Notes: a model not told the origin generated them from the letters alone. Shown: positions 5,897-13,382, numbered from the stretch's first letter. The stretch: 16,598 nucleotides of DNA from Campylobacteraceae bacterium (GCA_026995985.1 JALWNF010000122.1:1-16598), one strand, 5' to 3'. A program made the numbers and translations.

Positions 5897-7345
5897 TTAA
5901 CAAATCACTACACTTTTTATTTCAGTAAACTCCTCTAGTGCCCAACGGGGACCTTCACGACCTACTCCTGAAAGTTTTGAGCCCCCATAAGGCTGAACAT
6001 CAAATCTCAAAGTAGGAATATCATTAACAACTACTCCTCCACACTGAGCATCATCTATAAAACGCTGTGTTATTTTTAAATCATTAGTAAAGATAGAGAA
6101 TTGAAGTCCATAGGGTGAATTATTCATCTTAGCTATCGCCTCTTCATAACTAGAGACTTTAACCAAAGAGACAATAGGAGCAAAGACCTCTTCACAGACA
6201 ATCTTCATATCATCAGTTACATCAGCCACAATAGTTGGAGTAAAACTACCATCAACAACCTCCCCTCCTGTTAAGAGTTTTGCACCCTCATTTTGAGCAG
6301 AGGCTACCCATGTTTTAGCACGATGAAGAGACTCTTCATCAATCAATGGTCCCATAAAGGTATCCTCCTTATAAGGGGAACCTACTTTTAAAGTCTTTGT
6401 CTCACGAGCCATAATTTCTGAAAACTCTTCATAAATATCCTCATGAACATATATCCGTTGTAAAGAGATACAGACCTGACCAGAGTTAACAAATGCTCCA
6501 AAGGCACAGCGAGAGGCTGAGTACTCTAAATCGGCTGATTTATCTATAAATGTAGCAGCATTTCCACCCAACTCTAAACTAATTTTTTTAATCCCTGCTT
6601 GTTGTGTAATAATCTTTCCAACAGGAACAGACCCCGTAAAAGAGAGTACACGTGGAATAGCACTCTTTACCAATGTACTTCCTACCTCAACATCACCATA
6701 GACAACACTTAGTGCATCTTTGATTGCATATTGAGAGATATTAAATAGTTTAGCCAACTTATAGGCTGTCAAAGGTGCTTCAGGAGTTGGTTTTAAAACA
6801 ACAGCATTTCCTGCCCCTAGTGCAGGTGCTATCTTATGGGCTACTAGATTTAGAGGAAAGTTAAAAGGAGTAATACAAGCAACGACTCCTACAGGAACTC
6901 TACTAAAGTAGGCTATTGTCTTTTTACCACTAGGTGCAACATCAGTAGGTATAGTCTCACCATGCAAAGCAATAAGCTCTTTAGCTGTAATTCGAATAGT
7001 CTCAATACATCTCTCAACCTCCACTCGTGCAAAGGCTATAGGTTTTGCTACCTCATTTACAAGTGTCATTGCCATATCTTCACTATGCTCCTCTAACATA
7101 TTAGCAACATCTTCTAGCCAAGAGATACGTTGATGAAGAGGAGCTTTTTTTGTCTCTTTTGATGCCTCTTTTGCAATCTCTAAGGCACGTTTTGTATCTT
7201 CTACACTACATAAAGGGGCTCTAGAGACAACCTCTTTGCTATAGGGATTTTTTCGTTCTATTAGAACATCTCTTGTCTCTTCACTACTTCCCATAAAAAT
7301 TTTTGCATCATTTATCTGCTGATTACTTTGAAATATTCCAAACAT
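5897..7345 (-). CDS. NAD(P)-dependent aldehyde dehydrogenase
   Basis: 482 residues, the usual length of the ALDH superfamily; soluble and cytoplasmic. It oxidises an aldehyde to the acid. Catalytic residues are visible: Asn162 in TPFNFPLN, Lys185 in VVLKPTPEAP, the FTGS cofactor motif at 236-239, general base Glu258 in LELGGN, and nucleophile Cys292 in NSGQVCISLQR. The C-terminal NDIPTLRFDVQPYGGSKLSGVGREG is also typical. The sequence style (QRIYVHEDIY, FRVD-like FRFDVQPYGG) is nearest to lactaldehyde, succinate-semialdehyde or non-phosphorylating glyceraldehyde-3-phosphate dehydrogenases, but the substrate cannot be fixed by reading. The start follows AGGATATAGCA. The cytochrome gene upstream is separated by a hairpin terminator, so this gene is probably transcribed alone. 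Confidence 0.9.
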   Translation of the reverse strand: MFGIFQSNQQINDAKIFMGSSEETRDVLIERKNPYSKEVVSRAPLCSVEDTKRALEIAKEASKETKKAPLHQRISWLEDVANMLEEHSEDMAMTLVNEVAKPIAFARVEVERCIETIRITAKELIALHGETIPTDVAPSGKKTIAYFSRVPVGVVACITPFNFPLNLVAHKIAPALGAGNAVVLKPTPEAPLTAYKLAKLFNISQYAIKDALSVVYGDVEVGSTLVKSAIPRVLSFTGSVPVGKIITQQAGIKKISLELGGNAATFIDKSADLEYSASRCAFGAFVNSGQVCISLQRIYVHEDIYEEFSEIMARETKTLKVGSPYKEDTFMGPLIDEESLHRAKTWVASAQNEGAKLLTGGEVVDGSFTPTIVADVTDDMKIVCEEVFAPIVSLVKVSSYEEAIAKMNNSPYGLQFSIFTNDLKITQRFIDDAQCGGVVVNDIPTLRFDVQPYGGSKLSGVGREGPRWALEEFTEIKSVVIC

Positions 7346-7431
7346 TGCTATATCCTAAATTTTAAAGATAAGTGATTATAACAAAATTAAGCAAAAGAGA
7401 ATAGATAAAGTATGAAATTTAAAAGAGAATA

Positions 7432-7449
7432 GACAAGTTAATACTTGTC
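7432..7449 (-). terminator. hairpin terminator after the cytochrome c gene
   Basis: GACAAGT, four-base loop, ACTTGTC, 15 bases beyond the cytochrome stop codon. On the - strand it is followed by TATTCTCTTTT, a moderately T-rich tract. Confidence 0.6.
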
Positions 7450-7464
7450 CATTAAAAAAATAAT

Positions 7465-7755
7465 CTATTTTTTAATTTTAGAAGCTATCTTATCAATCTC
7501 TTTATCAGAAAGCTTTTTAACTTGCCCCTCCATTGTTCTTTTCATTTCTCTACCATAGGTTCCTGCTTTATACCCCTTCAACGCTTTAATTATCTCTGCT
7601 CTACTCATATCTTTAACAACCTTAGATTTTCCCATTGCTTTTTTTTCAAACTCTTGACCATGACACCCCTTACATATAGCTATTTTAGAGTCCATATTAG
7701 CTGATGCTACCGTTCCTATTAGTACAATCCCTAATACTGTCCATATTTTGCTCAT
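7465..7755 (-). CDS. periplasmic monohaem cytochrome c (c553-type)
   Basis: 96 residues with a Sec signal peptide (MSKIWTVLGIVLIGTVASA) and a mature protein of about 77 residues. One haem site, CKGCH (Cys28, Cys31, His32), gives covalent haem attachment and the proximal ligand. The likely distal ligand is Met71 or Met75 (REMKRTMEGQ), before the C-terminal helix LSDKEIDKIASKIK, the standard class I/c553 layout. Very Lys-rich, so basic. Such proteins carry electrons from the bc1 complex or periplasmic dehydrogenases to terminal oxidases or peroxidases. AAAGGACAAGA gives a good ribosome-binding site. It stands alone between a terminator and a divergent gene, so no specific partner is shown by context. 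Confidence 0.9.
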   Translation of the reverse strand: MSKIWTVLGIVLIGTVASANMDSKIAICKGCHGQEFEKKAMGKSKVVKDMSRAEIIKALKGYKAGTYGREMKRTMEGQVKKLSDKEIDKIASKIKK

Positions 7756-7991
7756 TCTTGTCCTTTAATGTTTTTTTATATTACAGAATCGATAGTTTAG
7801 AACCTATTTGTGTATTAATTGTGATTATTAAGGTTTTATAACAAATATTTAAAAAAAACTCTAATGTAGATATGGTATTCCCTCAAATTTAGGTTTGTAA
7901 CTTAGCTATGAAGAGAGTCCTAATAAAAAGAGAGTTTAACACGACTTTAGCTAAAATGTTCCGATTAATTAAAGAATGGAGCAAAGCACAG

Positions 7992-8909
7992 ATGGATGCA
8001 GCAAAATATATTTGGATGAATGGTGAGTTTAAAGCTTGGAATGAAGCACAAACTCACGTATTGTCACACACTCTACACTATGGAAATGGTGTAATAGAAG
8101 GAACTAAAGCATATAAGACAGACAACGGTTATGCTATTTTTAGACTAAACGACCATACAAAAAGACTTAAAGAGTCAGCTAAGATGACTCTAATTGATAT
8201 TCCATATTCTGTAGAGGAGCTCAATGAAGCTCAAGTTGAACTCTTAAGAAAAAATGAGTTTACAGGAGACAATGTTTACATTAGACCTTTTGCATTTTTA
8301 GGTTATGGTGTCATGGGACTTTATCATAAAGGAGCTCCTGTAGAGACAGTAATAGCTGCTTGGGAGTGGGGAGCTTATCTTGGAGAAGAGGGGTTAAAGT
8401 CTGGTATTAGACTTAAGATTGCCTCTATGAGTAGACCTGCAAATACCTCAAATATGGGAAAAGCAAAGGCAACAGCCAACTATCTAAACTCTCAAATGGC
8501 AAAGTTTGAAGCAATAGAGTGTGGCTACGATGAAGCTCTACTACTTGATGACCAAGGGTATGTAGCTGAAGCTAGTGGAGCTTGTTTCTTTATGGTAAAA
8601 GATGGAGAGATTATTAGCCCACCAAATGACAACTCTTTAGCCTCTATTACTCAAAAGACTGTTATAGAGTTAGCCCAAGATATGGGCTACACTGTAACAA
8701 GAAGAAGAGTAAGCCGTGAAGAGATTTATGTTGCTGATGAGGCATTTTTAACAGGAACAGCAGCAGAGATTACTCCTATTAGAGAGGTTGATGCTAGAGT
8801 TATTGGTAGTGGTTCTCGTGGACCAATTACTGAGATTATTCAGAGTAAATACTTTGACATTGTATTTGGAAGAGATGAAAAATATAAACACTATTTGACC
8901 TATATATAA
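7992..8909 (+). CDS. ilvE: branched-chain amino-acid aminotransferase (IlvE)
   Basis: 305 residues, fold-type IV PLP aminotransferase of the cytoplasm. It interconverts Leu, Ile and Val with their 2-oxo acids using glutamate/2-oxoglutarate. YIWMNGEF, SHTLHYGNGVIEGTKAY, the PLP lysine in GKAKATANYLNSQ (Lys159) and Glu193 in VAEASGACFF are all present; with this start the Lys and Glu carry about the same numbers as in E. coli IlvE. The start at 7992 is chosen because MDAAKYIWMNGEF is the normal family N-terminus and GGAG lies 10 bases before it. The frame continues upstream to an ATG at 7908, but that extension has no ribosome-binding site and no family counterpart. The divergent gap back to the cytochrome gene (7756-7991) is AT-rich, and I see no riboswitch or attenuator hairpin in it. 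The band 7 gene follows nine bases later, as I recall also from C. jejuni. Confidence 0.93.
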   Translation: MDAAKYIWMNGEFKAWNEAQTHVLSHTLHYGNGVIEGTKAYKTDNGYAIFRLNDHTKRLKESAKMTLIDIPYSVEELNEAQVELLRKNEFTGDNVYIRPFAFLGYGVMGLYHKGAPVETVIAAWEWGAYLGEEGLKSGIRLKIASMSRPANTSNMGKAKATANYLNSQMAKFEAIECGYDEALLLDDQGYVAEASGACFFMVKDGEIISPPNDNSLASITQKTVIELAQDMGYTVTRRRVSREEIYVADEAFLTGTAAEITPIREVDARVIGSGSRGPITEIIQSKYFDIVFGRDEKYKHYLTYI

Positions 8910-8918
8910 GGAGTCAAT

Positions 8919-10046
8919 ATGCCAGCAGATATGAATGACTATTTTAAGAAGAAGCAACCCAACATTAGTGGTGGCGGAACAAAGATACCAAACAGACCTA
9001 GTAACAATGGAGGTGGAGGTAGTAATATGGGTGGAGGAGGCAAATCTACTCCACCTTTAATATTTATTGCTATAGCTATTATTGGAGCTATGATTCTATT
9101 TAAACCATTTGAAATCATTAACTCTGGTGAGGTAGGAATTAAAGTACACACAGGTAAATTTGATGAAAAACCTCTTAATGCAGGACTCCACTTCTACATT
9201 CCTATTATTGAGACTATTATTAAGGTAAATACTCGTATGAGGCAGATTATCTACTCAGATGAGAACAATATGATGGCAGGTGACAACTATAACTCAAAAA
9301 GAGCATTAGGAATCGATGATTTAGAGGGTGGATTAAAGCGTAACCGTGCTATTCCTGTCTTAGATAAAAGAGGACTTACTGTTCATATCGACCTTGCTGT
9401 TCAGTACCAACTTAGAGCTGAAACTGCTCCAAAAACTATTGAAAAATGGGGTGCAGGTTGGGAAGAGAAAATTATTAACTCAAAAGTTCGTGAGGTAGTT
9501 CGTGATGTCGTTGGACAGTATACAGCAGAGAAACTACCTGTTATGAGAAATGAGATTGCAACAGCCATTCAGACAAAAGTAACACAAAAGGTAGAGTCTA
9601 TTGAGGGGAAACCTGTTATCTTAGCATCTGTTGAGCTAAGAAATATTGTTCTTCCTCCAAAAATTAAAGAGAAAATAGAGCAGGTTCAAGCAGCTAAACA
9701 AGATGTAACTATTGCAGAGCAACAAAAAGAGAGAGCAAAACAAGAAGCCCAAAGAAAAGCAGAGATTGCACGTGGTGAGGCTGAAAAAAAACGTATTGAA
9801 GCAAAAGGTCAAGCAGACAAGATTCGCATTGTAGCAGAAGAACAAGCTAAAGCAAACAAACTTATTTCAAATTCTCTAACCATTGAACTTCTTCAACTAG
9901 AGCAGATTAAGACTCAAGCCAAGTTCAATGAGGCTCTAAAAGTAAACAAAGATGCTCAAATATTCTTAACCCCTGGTGGTGCTGTACCAAATATTTGGGT
10001 TGATGCTAAAGGAAAAGAGCAAAAAGCTATATCTACACAACAGTAG
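8919..10046 (+). CDS. band 7/SPFH (prohibitin-like, HflC/HflK-like) membrane protein
   Basis: 375 residues. The first 45 are a cytoplasmic, Gly/Asn/Pro-rich tail with several GGGG runs. One membrane helix follows (about 46-62), then the SPFH domain (about 65-260: INSGEVGIKVHTGKF..LNAGLHFYIPIIETI..VDxRxxI-like region) and an Ala/Glu/Lys/Gln coiled coil (about 260-315) for oligomer assembly. Such proteins form large rings or cages at the membrane; HflK/HflC cages enclose the FtsH protease. The client here is unknown. Only one gene is present, not an HflK-HflC pair, and the topology (cytoplasmic Gly-rich tail, short C-terminus) resembles HflK. AAGGAG lies six bases before the ATG. It forms an operon with ilvE and ends at a strong hairpin. 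My recollection is that the C. jejuni neighbour of ilvE is the same kind of protein. Confidence 0.87.
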   Translation: MPADMNDYFKKKQPNISGGGTKIPNRPSNNGGGGSNMGGGGKSTPPLIFIAIAIIGAMILFKPFEIINSGEVGIKVHTGKFDEKPLNAGLHFYIPIIETIIKVNTRMRQIIYSDENNMMAGDNYNSKRALGIDDLEGGLKRNRAIPVLDKRGLTVHIDLAVQYQLRAETAPKTIEKWGAGWEEKIINSKVREVVRDVVGQYTAEKLPVMRNEIATAIQTKVTQKVESIEGKPVILASVELRNIVLPPKIKEKIEQVQAAKQDVTIAEQQKERAKQEAQRKAEIARGEAEKKRIEAKGQADKIRIVAEEQAKANKLISNSLTIELLQLEQIKTQAKFNEALKVNKDAQIFLTPGGAVPNIWVDAKGKEQKAISTQQ

Positions 10047-10052
10047 TAGAAA

Positions 10053-10074
10053 AGGTGCATTTTTTAATGCACCT
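10053..10074. terminator. bidirectional hairpin terminator after the band 7 gene
   Basis: AGGTGCATT, loop TTTT, AATGCACCT: a perfect 9-bp stem six bases after the stop codon. On the - strand the stem is followed by TTTTC, so it would also have ended the now-broken Hsp70 gene that converges here. Confidence 0.75.
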
Positions 10075-10084
10075 CTCTATATAA

Positions 10085-10249
10085 CTACTCAAAAACCTCA
10101 CCAGCATAGAGAGCCAACCCATACCCAACACTAGAGAAGACATCAGTATGAACAAGTCTATCCTCGCTAAAGAGTTCTCTATAGAGACTCTTAATGGCAA
10201 GAACAAGAGTAGAACCACCTGTTAAAAAGACTCGGTCTATATCATTATA
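10085..10249 (-). pseudogene. 3' remnant of an Hsp70-family (YegD-like) gene
   Basis: The - strand frame ending at the TAG at 10085-10087 reads NDIDRVFLTGGSTLVLAIKS, then LYRELFSEDRLVHTDVFSSVGYGLALYAGEVFE. This is the C-terminal end of the Hsp70 nucleotide-binding domain in YegD-like proteins: the phosphate/adenosine motif FLTGGST, then the last helix with SVGYGLAL. Only about 54 residues survive. Upstream the frame runs into Phe/Ile-rich noise encoded by an A-tract and a stop at 10265, with no start codon. The rest of the gene (normally over 400 codons) is absent, its place being taken by the lipoprotein gene and its terminator. An intact copy may exist elsewhere. The fragment is probably not expressed, since a terminator precedes it. 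Confidence 0.75.
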
Positions 10250-10278
10250 AATAAAAAAAATTACTCATTAAAAATGAG
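10250..10278 (-). terminator. Rho-independent terminator of the acidic lipoprotein gene
   Basis: On the - strand CTCATT, short loop, AATGAG (10264-10278), followed by TAATTTTTTTTATTT. A hairpin with a long T-tract 14 bases after the stop codon; the clearest intrinsic terminator in the window. It marks the boundary between the lipoprotein gene and the Hsp70 remnant. Confidence 0.8.
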
Positions 10279-10292
10279 GCAAAAATTATCAA

Positions 10293-11087
10293 TTAAGGAA
10301 GATAGAACTTATACTCATACTGTTTTTTTATACACTCTTTAGAGTCTGCTTTATCATTAACAACCATAGGAAGTTTCTTGTTTGGAACACAATTATCATC
10401 TATGAATGCAACCTCTCCTATACCTCTTTTAAAATAGATATAAGATGTATCATAAATATTGTGTGAACCATTTAAATCTTGTGCAACACCTGCATCTAAA
10501 AGAGTCTGTTTAATATCAAAAACTACTTTACCTTTACTAATACACTCTATTTTCAATAAATCCCCTTTATATATATGGTCATTTTTCTCAAATTTAGACT
10601 CTTTACTCTTAAGCTGACAAGAAGAGTTTAAGTTTATAGTAACTTTACCCAAATCATTATTTTTAGTATATCTCTTTTCTTTTGTAAAAATGGTATCTCC
10701 TAAATCAACATATCTATAGAAACTATCTATCTCTTTAAAATCATCTTTATAATCATCTTCATAATCATCTTCATAATCATCATCTTCATCATCATCAAAT
10801 GATATTATTGTAATATTTTTATCAGATATAACTGTCTTCTCTACAACATTTTCATCTCTTGTTGTTATAATAGTATCTCCTTTAACATCAATAATTTCAT
10901 CATAATGAGAAGTATCAACATCATCACCATCTCTCTCTACATAACTAAAAGTTTTAGTCATTGACTCACTAGGCAAATATTTAGCTAAATCAATAGAACC
11001 TTTTCCATCATTTTTACTAGAAGAACTACCTCCACATGCACTCAACAATAGTGCTACTACAGCTAAAGATATGTATTTTTTACTCAT
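10293..11087 (-). CDS. acidic lipoprotein of unknown function
   Basis: 264 residues that I do not recognise. A lipoprotein signal peptide ends in the lipobox LSACGG (Cys18), followed by a SSSSKND linker. Ser at +3 rather than Asp at +2 suggests outer-membrane sorting by E. coli rules. Beta-rich segments follow, interrupted at about 97-116 by a very acidic run (DDDEDDDYEDDYEDDYKDD) encoded by an in-frame 12-base tandem repeat. Three Cys in the mature part (CQL, CIS, and a CVPN..CIKK pair near the C-terminus) could form disulfides. The acidic run could bind calcium or other cations, but no EF-hand loop is formed. AAGGAGT before the ATG is a strong ribosome-binding site. It lies 42 bases after the phosphatase gene and has its own terminator. 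It appears to have replaced most of an Hsp70 gene. Confidence 0.8.
   Translation of the reverse strand: MSKKYISLAVVALLLSACGGSSSSKNDGKGSIDLAKYLPSESMTKTFSYVERDGDDVDTSHYDEIIDVKGDTIITTRDENVVEKTVISDKNITIISFDDDEDDDYEDDYEDDYKDDFKEIDSFYRYVDLGDTIFTKEKRYTKNNDLGKVTINLNSSCQLKSKESKFEKNDHIYKGDLLKIECISKGKVVFDIKQTLLDAGVAQDLNGSHNIYDTSYIYFKRGIGEVAFIDDNCVPNKKLPMVVNDKADSKECIKKQYEYKFYLP
10741..10797. repeat. 12-base tandem repeat inside the acidic lipoprotein gene
   Basis: Three consecutive 12-base units, TCATCTTTATAA then TCATCTTCATAA twice (10741-10776), followed by a TCA/TCT triplet-rich tail. It encodes Asp-Tyr-Glu/Lys-Asp repeats on the - strand. Unit length is a multiple of three, so slippage changes length but not frame. 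Confidence 0.8.
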
Positions 11088-11129
11088 TTTAAATACTCCT
11101 TATAAATTATTTTAATTTTGTGTCATATT

Positions 11130-11564
11130 TTAGCAATATTTTCTAAATATCTCCTCAACCCCAACAGTTATCATCTCCCAGACCTCCTCCTCTTTTAGTG
11201 GCTCATAGTACAAATCAGCCACATCTTTACCCCCAAAGCCAAAGTCACCCATCTTCTTTACATTGGTCAACCCCATACTCAAAAGCTCCTGCTTATTGCT
11301 CTCATCAAGAGCTACAACCAAATCATAACTTGCTAAATTAAACTCACTAACATGTTGAGAGCGTTGACTTGAGATGTCAATGCCATGTTTTTTAGCAATC
11401 TTAATAGATAAATTGCACGGTGGTTCTCCATTATGATATGTAGATAGACCTGCTGAGTCTACTTGAAGATTTAAACCTAACTCTTTAGCTCTACTCCTTG
11501 CAAACCCCTCTGCTAATGATGAACGACAAATATTTCCAAGACAGACAAATATAACTTTTTTCAT
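11130..11564 (-). CDS. low-molecular-weight protein-tyrosine phosphatase
   Basis: 144 residues, standard length for the family; cytoplasmic. The N-terminal P-loop CLGNICRSS gives nucleophile Cys8 and Arg14 (CX5R), and SAGLSTYHNGEPP is the following conserved strand and loop. The general-acid loop, usually DPYY, reads DVADLYY with Asp117 in place. The Pro to Leu change is uncommon but keeps the catalytic Asp and the tyrosines. Bacterial members dephosphorylate tyrosine kinases and their targets, often in exopolysaccharide control, or act as arsenate reductases. No kinase, capsule or ars gene lies nearby. AGAAGGATAAAAGT gives the ribosome-binding site. The acidic lipoprotein follows 42 bases later on the same strand. 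Confidence 0.92.
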   Translation of the reverse strand: MKKVIFVCLGNICRSSLAEGFARSRAKELGLNLQVDSAGLSTYHNGEPPCNLSIKIAKKHGIDISSQRSQHVSEFNLASYDLVVALDESNKQELLSMGLTNVKKMGDFGFGGKDVADLYYEPLKEEEVWEMITVGVEEIFRKYC

Positions 11565-11782
11565 ACTTTTATCCTTCTAATAGCTTTTTATCATTTTAAC
11601 TAAATTAAACAAAAAAAATAGATTTAATTACTTCTAAAGCAAGAAAATATGGGCTTTAACTATATTTAACACTCTTTTTAAGAACTTTTTATCTTTTATT
11701 TAAACTAACTCAAAATAATCACATTTATATCGCATTTACTTAATAAAATATAAATCTAAATAATTAATTAAAGGAAGATAAT

Positions 11783-12178
11783 ATGACAGTAGCATTAGAT
11801 AATAACTATTATAACCAAAATAGTGAAGAGCAACTAAGTCAAGAGGAGTTAAACTATTTTAAAGAGGAGCTAGAGAGACAAAAAGAGAAGATAGAGACAC
11901 GACTAAAAAGAAGAATAGAGGAGCTAAATAATCCAGATGAAGCTAAAGATGAAGGTGACCATGCATCTATAGCCATAGACAACCTTACAAGCAATACTAT
12001 CTTAAGAGAGCAACAGAGAACTCTTAGTCAGATTAAAAGAAGTCTTAACAAAATAGCTTTAGGAACTTATGGTATATGTAGTATGTGTGAGGAGAAAATC
12101 GACATTGAGAGACTCAAAATTCAGATGTTTTCTGAGTATTGTGTCTCTTGTCGTAATGAGCTAGATAAAAGAAGCTAA
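11783..12178 (+). CDS. dksA: DksA/TraR-family transcription regulator
   Basis: 131 residues. An N-terminal coiled coil (about 18-90) carries at its tip the acidic motif of DksA: Asp56, Asp59 and Ala61 in DEGDHAS match the DxxDxA that inserts into the RNA polymerase secondary channel. The C-terminal zinc finger has Cys99, Cys102, Cys120 and Cys123 (CSMC, CVSC) within the GTYGICSMCEEKI-type signature. With ppGpp, DksA alters initiation at rRNA and amino-acid promoters. It is shorter than E. coli DksA (151 aa) through a shorter N-terminus. AAGGAAGATAAT is the ribosome-binding site. The 218-base gap upstream is very AT-rich and shared with the divergent phosphatase gene; I see no firm promoter there. 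The stop overlaps the stop of the convergent MazG-like gene within CTAA. Confidence 0.9.
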   Translation: MTVALDNNYYNQNSEEQLSQEELNYFKEELERQKEKIETRLKRRIEELNNPDEAKDEGDHASIAIDNLTSNTILREQQRTLSQIKRSLNKIALGTYGICSMCEEKIDIERLKIQMFSEYCVSCRNELDKRS

Positions 12179-12564
12179 CTCTTTTTCAAAGAGTTTACTC
12201 TTTCTCTCTCAAGTTCCTCTTTTTTATGAGCCTTTAGCTCTTCCCAAATAGCATCATCTCTCTCATCACCCTTTAGAGGTAAAATCCTATGTTCATACTT
12301 CTTTAAGGCTCTTTGTAAAATTGCCTCATGAGAGGTTACATACCCTCTATCTTTTAACTTCTCTACAAGGGTTAACCACCCCCACAAAATATCACTTAGC
12401 TCATCTTCTAAATGAGCTACATTATTTGGTTTTATCTCATCTTTTACCTCCTTTACCTCATCTATAATAGCATTAAGTAGCCAATCGGTATCCATATATT
12501 TGGCTTCGCCTCTTTTTAGGTCTATATGGTGTTTGTGGGCAACTAATTCTATTAGTTTTTTCAT
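12175..12564 (-). CDS. MazG-like all-alpha nucleotide pyrophosphohydrolase
   Basis: 129 residues. The central part has the all-alpha NTP pyrophosphatase motif: Glu36 and Glu39 (DEVKEV), then Glu55 and Asp58 (EDELSDILWGW), the four acidic residues that bind magnesium. Such enzymes split non-canonical (d)NTPs to monophosphate and pyrophosphate. A long, charged C-terminal helix (about 95-129) is an addition beyond the core. It is a single-domain MazG-like protein, not the two-domain MazG of E. coli, so it cannot be assigned to a known substrate. AAAGGATAAAAA is the ribosome-binding site. It follows the PP2A-like phosphatase by 59 bases and is probably co-transcribed. Its last codons contain the hairpin that appears to terminate dksA. 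Confidence 0.78.
   Translation of the reverse strand: MKKLIELVAHKHHIDLKRGEAKYMDTDWLLNAIIDEVKEVKDEIKPNNVAHLEDELSDILWGWLTLVEKLKDRGYVTSHEAILQRALKKYEHRILPLKGDERDDAIWEELKAHKKEELERERVNSLKKS
12177..12195. terminator. hairpin over the convergent dksA/MazG-like stop codons
   Basis: AACTCTTT, loop TTC, AAAGAGTT: an 8-bp perfect stem starting inside the dksA stop codon and lying within the last codons of the MazG-like gene. Both sides run into T-rich stretches (TACTCTTTCTCTC on +, AGCTTCTTTTATC on -). Probable bidirectional terminator. Confidence 0.6.
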
Positions 12565-12602
12565 TTTTTATCCTTTTTTAACTTTGTTGGCATTTGAAAT
12601 AT

Positions 12603-12626
12603 GGGCTGACACAGAGGTTGTCCCTA
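12603..12626. repeat. REP-like imperfect palindrome supplying a stop codon
   Basis: GGGCTGAC, ACAGAG, GTTGTCCC forms an imperfect stem (one mismatch, two G-T pairs) that stands out by its GC content from the AT-rich surroundings. Read on the - strand, TAGGGACAACCTCTGTGTC begins with the stop codon of the PP2A-like phosphatase gene. The pattern TAGGGaC..CTGTG..GCCC resembles short interspersed palindromes known from other bacteria. The call is based on pattern memory only. Confidence 0.4.
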
Positions 12627-13349
12627 CGCAAACTCTTTACAGACCTCAATCACCTCCTTTGTTTCAATACAAAATGCACTTAACTTTGCCCCATAAGACT
12701 TTCCACAACCTGTATCTATTGAGGCAAAGTTGTGTCCAATGACAACAGAATCAACATTAACATGCCCATAGATATTAAAAATAGGTGCATCAACAGATGG
12801 TCTATTTCGATTACTCATTGCATAAAACTCTAAATGGTCAGGTCTGCTATCTCTTAAGTGCCAAAAGCTACCAATACTTCCATGACTCACCACTACAGGT
12901 AGTTCATAACCCTCAAACTTCCCTAACTCCAAATAGATAGGCAGAGACTCAATCCACTCTAAATCTCTCTTTAGTGTTTCAATATTGTCAGAATTTTTTA
13001 AAACTACATAGGGTTTATCTTTAATACGTTGTAGTAGACCATAAGATTGTAACATTGGTACACCACCAACATACATCCACATATTGTTTAGATTTGGCTC
13101 TTCATATCTTTCAAGAGACTCTAAAAACTGCTTTCCATGCTCTACCATATACTCCTCATGATTCCCACGAACCACACCAAAAGCATTCTCTCTTACAAAT
13201 GCTACTACCTCACGACTTTTTCTACCTCTATCTACAAGGTCACCCACAAAAATTAATTTTGCATCTTTAGGTAGCCTATCTATAAGTTCTAAAAGCATAT
13301 CATACTCGCCGTGAACATCACCAATTACAAAATGTCTATCTTTTTTCAT
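12624..13349 (-). CDS. PP2A-like serine/threonine protein phosphatase (metallophosphoesterase)
   Basis: 241 residues, of the size of bacterial PrpA/lambda-phosphatase enzymes; cytoplasmic. The calcineurin-like motifs are in order: GDVHG (10-14), GDLVDRG (36-42), GNHE (62-65), then VVSHG, IYGHVN and the closing DTGCGKSYGAKLSAF strand. These residues hold two metal ions, usually Mn or Fe/Zn, and activate water for hydrolysis of phosphoester bonds. Substrates may be phosphoproteins or, as in ApaH, dinucleoside polyphosphates; the sequence does not decide. AAGGAAAAACCC is the ribosome-binding site and a TGCTATACT element lies 34 bases upstream. The stop codon lies at the edge of a REP-like palindrome. 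A MazG-like gene follows, so the pair could share a role in nucleotide clean-up, which is inference. Confidence 0.88.
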   Translation of the reverse strand: MKKDRHFVIGDVHGEYDMLLELIDRLPKDAKLIFVGDLVDRGRKSREVVAFVRENAFGVVRGNHEEYMVEHGKQFLESLERYEEPNLNNMWMYVGGVPMLQSYGLLQRIKDKPYVVLKNSDNIETLKRDLEWIESLPIYLELGKFEGYELPVVVSHGSIGSFWHLRDSRPDHLEFYAMSNRNRPSVDAPIFNIYGHVNVDSVVIGHNFASIDTGCGKSYGAKLSAFCIETKEVIEVCKEFA

Positions 13350-13382
13350 GGGTTTTTCCTTTTTTTTGATTTTTGCAAGATG

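Noticed and set aside
7908..7991. Longer IlvE N-terminus, or a leader peptide for attenuation
   Set aside because: No ribosome-binding site at 7908, no run of Leu/Ile/Val codons, no paired hairpins; the catalytic residue numbers fit the start at 7992.
8939..9151. Pro/Leu-rich 70-aa - strand frame
   Set aside because: Antisense of the Gly-rich tail and membrane helix of the band 7 gene; composition explained by that.
10033..10218. 61-aa - strand frame in the gap after the band 7 gene
   Set aside because: It is a shadow of another - strand frame that shows clear Hsp70 C-terminal motifs and explains the region better.
11650..11680. TTAAC-N4-TTTAA as a Crp/Fnr-type (NssR-like) box
   Set aside because: One half-site is mismatched, and such matches are frequent by chance in this AT-rich gap.
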